Part shown: piece after piece, positions 6,361 to 8,951 of the stretch
How positions within the stretch are numbered: position 1 is the first letter of the stretch
Layout: the number at the start of each line of letters is the position of its first letter
NCBI GenBank assembly: GCA_035315125.1
Contig: DATFYI010000047.1
Coordinates: 1-8,951 of the forward strand
DNA length: 8,951 bases
Source: DATFYI01 sp035315125
Lineage (GTDB): Bacteria; Chloroflexota; Anaerolineae; Anaerolineales; Anaerolineaceae
Direction: 5' to 3'
The notes under the pieces: model-generated
Databases searched by the model: none
The model's input: only the letters and a program-made list of their open reading frames with translations
What the model was told of the DNA's origin: nothing
Program-made: the position numbers and the translations under genes

Positions 6361-6392
6361 AAAAGAGCTGGAAGGAGTGCCTTCCAGCTCTG
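6361..6392 (-). terminator. intrinsic terminator of the EF-G-like gene
   Basis: The 12-bp arms AGAGCTGGAAGG (6365-6376) and CCTTCCAGCTCT (6381-6392) are perfectly complementary around a 4-nt loop. In the minus direction the stem is followed at once by TTTT and a T-rich run, and it sits 18 nt after the EF-G stop codon. In the plus direction no T-tract follows, so it acts one way. This is the clearest regulatory element in the window. Confidence 0.93.
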
Positions 6393-6410
6393 CTTGACCT
6401 TACAAATACC

Positions 6411-8483
6411 TTAGTCTTCTTTCTGATTGGACTGTTCTTTCAAATGTACTGCAACGATTTCTTGCATAAGATGCGCCGGAACTACCTCGCGGTGATCAAA
6501 TTCCATATCGAAAATACCCCGCCCGCCGGTAATCGATCGTAATTGGGTGGTATAGTGCAACATTTCCGACATAGGCACAGTGGCCGTAATGGTTGAGTGA
6601 CCTTTCTCTGTTTCCATCCCCTGGACGCGCGCCCGCCGAGTATTCAAATCGCCCAGAACATCACCCATGTTGGCTTCCGGTACGGTAATTTTAACCAGCA
6701 TGATCGGCTCGAGCAAGACTGGTCCAGCATCTTTGAAAGCCAATTTGAAAGCTTCTCGCCCGGCAATTTCAAATGCGATCGGTTTAGAATCAACCGGGTG
6801 CTCTTTGCCATCGTAAATAGAGACTTTGACACCAGAAACCGGGTATCCGGCAACAACACCTTCTTTCATTACAGCCGCGATCCCTTTTTGGATTGCCGCG
6901 CTGTAACTTTGAGAGATAGCGCCGCCAAATACATCCCAGACATAATCTAACTCTTTTTCGCTGGATGGTTCCATTCGTAGCCAGACTTCACCAAATTGAC
7001 CTGAACCGCCTGTTTGCTTCTTGTGCCGGTGCATAGCCTGCGATTTTTTTGTGATGGTCTCTTGATATGATACCTTCGGCTCCTGTGTCAGCAGACCGAC
7101 CTGGAACTTTGATTCGGCCCGTCGAATGGCTACATCTAAATGTTGGTCGCCCATTCCTTGCAGTATAGTCTGAGTGGTAGCTGCTTCCATGTGCCAGGAA
7201 AGGGTCATATCCTCTTCGGCCAGGCGAGTCAAAGTAGGGCTGATTTTGGTCGAATCGGCCTGAGTTTTGGGCAGAATTGCCACCCGGTACAGCGAATGAG
7301 GATATTCTGGAACCGGCAAAATCAGAGGATGGGCTTTATCGCATAGCGTATTTCCAGTAGAAGTTTCACTTAGCTTGGGGACTGTGCCAATATCACCGGT
7401 GTGGATTGTCTTAATTGCAATGGTCTCTTTGCCGCGTGGGATTTGCAGAGTACCCAAACGTTCCTCGATACCTTTAGTCTGGTTCCAAACCCGGCTGTCC
7501 GAATTGAGCACGCCAGAATAGATGCGGAAGTATGTCTGTTTGCCAACAAACGGGTCTGCTGTGGTTTTCCATACGTATGCAGCCAGCGGCCCACTGTCTG
7601 AAGGTTTTAGAACTTCATCACCATCTTTACCTTTAGCAATCGTTGCACCCACCTGCAGGGGAGATGGCAATAGAGTTACAATCGCATCCAAAAGTGGGGC
7701 AATGCCGATTTCAGCAAGGCCGGATGAAACGAGTACTGGCACATATTTGCACTCTCGGATGCTGTTTACCAGGCCGCGCTGCAGCTCTTCCGCGCTTAGC
7801 TCACCGGTCTCAAAATATTTTTCCATCAGTGCGTCTTCACTCTCGGCTGCAGCTTCAATTAATGCTGTATGGGCTTTGTCGGCTTCTTCTTTGTATTGCG
7901 CGGGGATATCCACCATTGTCTTACCATCAGCCTTAAGTGCTTTCATGGAAAGCAGGTCAATTACACCCTGAAAAGCTTGTTTTTCGCCCAAGGGCAGCTG
8001 GATTGGAATCAAGCGAATATCGGAATAATCCTGAACGGACGCCATTGCTTTTTGAAAATTGGCGTTTTCACGTTCCATTTTGTTGATGAGTACAAAACGA
8101 GGTAGCTTGAAGACATCGCAATATTTCCAGGCCTGCTCCGTGCCAACTTCCATACCCGCCACAGAGTCAACCACTACGATCGCGCTATCAACAACTCGTA
8201 AAGCCGAAATCACTTCGCCGACAAAGTCGTTATATCCCGGGGTATCTAAAAAGTTGTATTTGACATTTTTATATTCAACCGGGATCACAGAGGTATAAAG
8301 AGAAATTCCCCGCCGGTGCTCTTCGTCATCATAGTCAGAGATAGTGGTGCCATCTTCAATTTTCCCCAGACGAGTACTGGCGCCGGTGAAATGCAAAAAT
8401 GCTTCGGTAAGCATTGTTTTACCTGCACTGCTGTGTGAGACCAGTGCAACGTTTCGAATGAACTCAGACGTATACTCTTTCAT
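6411..8483 (-). CDS. fusA2: elongation factor G-like translation GTPase (EF-G2 / FusA2 type)
   Basis: This 690-residue protein has the full five-domain EF-G layout: G domain (1 to about 270), domain II beta-barrel (about 290-380), domain III, domain IV with GGSGQFGEVW and KEHPVDS (retaining the tip His), and domain V ending in GGRGIFDMEFDHREVVP. Canonical EF-G drives tRNA-mRNA translocation. The G-motifs differ from canonical EF-G: P-loop SHSSAGKT (16-23), switch I RRGISL with Ser61 in place of Thr, DTPGYNDF with Tyr84 where the catalytic His is expected, and NKME (134-137) with Glu in place of the guanine-reading Asp. The first three are familiar from EF-G2-type paralogues, some of which have weak or absent ribosome-stimulated GTPase activity, so this is probably not the cell's main EF-G. 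The ATG at 8483 has a Shine-Dalgarno-like AGAAGGG 8 nt upstream. It is expressed alone, from a near-consensus promoter to its own terminator, and not within a str operon. Confidence 0.93.
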   Translation of the reverse strand: MKEYTSEFIRNVALVSHSSAGKTMLTEAFLHFTGASTRLGKIEDGTTISDYDDEEHRRGISLYTSVIPVEYKNVKYNFLDTPGYNDFVGEVISALRVVDSAIVVVDSVAGMEVGTEQAWKYCDVFKLPRFVLINKMERENANFQKAMASVQDYSDIRLIPIQLPLGEKQAFQGVIDLLSMKALKADGKTMVDIPAQYKEEADKAHTALIEAAAESEDALMEKYFETGELSAEELQRGLVNSIRECKYVPVLVSSGLAEIGIAPLLDAIVTLLPSPLQVGATIAKGKDGDEVLKPSDSGPLAAYVWKTTADPFVGKQTYFRIYSGVLNSDSRVWNQTKGIEERLGTLQIPRGKETIAIKTIHTGDIGTVPKLSETSTGNTLCDKAHPLILPVPEYPHSLYRVAILPKTQADSTKISPTLTRLAEEDMTLSWHMEAATTQTILQGMGDQHLDVAIRRAESKFQVGLLTQEPKVSYQETITKKSQAMHRHKKQTGGSGQFGEVWLRMEPSSEKELDYVWDVFGGAISQSYSAAIQKGIAAVMKEGVVAGYPVSGVKVSIYDGKEHPVDSKPIAFEIAGREAFKLAFKDAGPVLLEPIMLVKITVPEANMGDVLGDLNTRRARVQGMETEKGHSTITATVPMSEMLHYTTQLRSITGGRGIFDMEFDHREVVPAHLMQEIVAVHLKEQSNQKED

Positions 8484-8491
8484 GAATTGGA

Positions 8492-8498
8492 CCCTTCT
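8492..8498 (-). promoter_or_regulatory. ribosome binding site of the EF-G-like gene
   Basis: AGAAGGG on the minus strand, 8 nt before the ATG at 8483. It supports this start, which also matches the family N-terminus (short lead, then the P-loop at residue 16). Confidence 0.6.
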
Positions 8499-8527
8499 TT
8501 AATGGCTGGTGTTATCTAGCATATATT

Positions 8528-8556
8528 ATTTTAAAGGAAGTAAGAATTCTTGTCAA
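8528..8556 (-). promoter_or_regulatory. sigma70-type promoter of the EF-G-like gene
   Basis: On the minus strand a perfect TTGACA (8556-8551) is followed after exactly 17 nt by TAAAAT (8533-8528). Transcription would start near 8521 and give a leader of about 38 nt. This is the best promoter in the window and implies strong housekeeping-type expression. A second TATAAT further upstream (8595-8590) lacks a matching -35. The rest of the 228-nt gap 8484-8711 is AT-rich; I see no clear terminator for uppP in it. Confidence 0.75.
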
Positions 8557-8711
8557 AGTATGTAATTAATTTTCTGTTAAACTGTTGTTATTATATCAGT
8601 ACATTTATCAAAATTAAGAAATCCATTAATAAAGCTGAACACAATGAAGATACACTCCATTTTTCTGCTGGAAAGGCAATTTGTCGTTTGGCATTTCTCA
8701 AATATTGAATC

Positions 8712-8951
8712 CTAACGTGCTAAAGCCACTCCAGTAATAAATACTGCCAACACCCAGCGATAATAAACAAAAATATCTATCTTGTGGTTTTGCAGGTATT
8801 TCAGTAGAAAACCGATGCACAGATAGCCGCTGATTGCAGCTACAATCAGCCCAATTGGAAACAAAACCAGCTCGCTGCTCGCCAGTGATCCGGCTTTTAA
8901 TGCATGGTAAACATCAAACAGGCTTTTCAGGCCAGCCCCTGCAATGATTGG
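8712..8951 (-). CDS. uppP: undecaprenyl-diphosphatase UppP (BacA), C-terminal 79 residues (5' part beyond window)
   Basis: This open frame enters from the window edge and ends at TAG (8714-8712). The fragment starts PIIAGAGLKSLFDVYHAL, then has a hydrophobic span (LVLFPIGLIVAAISGYLCIGFLLKYL), a short polar turn, and a last span with YYRWVLAVFITGVAL. The 'P.i.gAg' lead, 'isGyl.i.fLlkyl' and 'YR' near the C-terminus are typical of UppP. This is the integral membrane phosphatase that turns undecaprenyl diphosphate into the monophosphate carrier for peptidoglycan and other envelope polymers; it is also linked to bacitracin tolerance. The catalytic motifs (the Glu-rich and PG.SRSG segments) would lie upstream, outside the window, so the identification rests on the C-terminal part only. 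Confidence 0.85.
   Translation of the reverse strand, partial: PIIAGAGLKSLFDVYHALKAGSLASSELVLFPIGLIVAAISGYLCIGFLLKYLQNHKIDIFVYYRWVLAVFITGVALAR

Noticed and set aside
7522..7971. 149-codon plus-strand open frame rich in Ser/Ala
   Set aside because: It is antisense to the EF-G-like gene, and its Ser-rich composition is typical of a shadow frame.
8644..8715. 23-codon plus-strand frame in the gap next to uppP
   Set aside because: Too short, no Shine-Dalgarno, and it overlaps the uppP stop; nothing separates it from chance.
1..8951. Undescribed multi-gene system, mobile element, CRISPR, tRNA or rRNA
   Set aside because: All gene-sized space is filled by housekeeping or common family genes on one strand. 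I saw no repeat array, transposase, integrase, tRNA-like cloverleaf or rRNA segment.

Overview
The window is ordinary chromosomal bacterial sequence at moderate GC. Every gene I can support lies on the minus strand, so transcription runs from high to low coordinates. The protein set and style point to a Chloroflexota (Anaerolineae-like) bacterium: an archaeal/Thermus-type prolyl-tRNA synthetase with a C-terminal zinc module, an EF-G2-type GTPase, a GT87-like membrane protein and an AlkD-like HEAT protein. This taxonomic guess is inference from protein flavour only and is of modest confidence.

Layout, in the direction of transcription. (1) 8951-8712: the last 79 residues of undecaprenyl-diphosphatase UppP. 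(2) 8711-8484: an AT-rich gap holding a near-consensus sigma70-type promoter. It drives (3) 8483-6411, a 690-residue EF-G-like translation-type GTPase, which ends at a textbook intrinsic terminator (6392-6361). (4) Directly behind that terminator a TATAAT box sits 6 nt before the ATG of a 69-residue unknown protein (6343-6134). Its stop codon is one base from the start of (5) a 414-residue polytopic GT87-type glycosyltransferase (6132-4888). (6) After a 134-nt AT-rich gap with a TATAAT box come three closely spaced genes: a LOG-family nucleotide phosphoribohydrolase-like protein (4753-4211), prolyl-tRNA synthetase (4189-2756) and an AlkD-like HEAT protein (2709-1918). Gaps of 21 and 46 nt suggest one operon. 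(7) A stand-alone FMN/F420-split-barrel (pyridoxamine-phosphate-oxidase-like) gene follows (1780-1265). (8) After a 10-bp perfect inverted repeat and a TATAAT box comes the 5' part of mutL (1174 to the window edge).

The genes cover translation (ProRS, EF-G-like), DNA repair (MutL, possibly the AlkD-like protein), envelope lipid and glycan work (UppP, GT87) and small-molecule chemistry (LOG, split-barrel). Apart from the LOG-proS-HEAT run and the 69-aa/GT87 pair, nothing indicates a joint pathway. I found no mobile element, CRISPR array, tRNA or rRNA, and no candidate new defence or biosynthetic system. The most notable points are the divergent G-motifs of the EF-G-like protein, the terminator abutting an apparently leaderless promoter near 6350-6392, and the palindrome in front of mutL.
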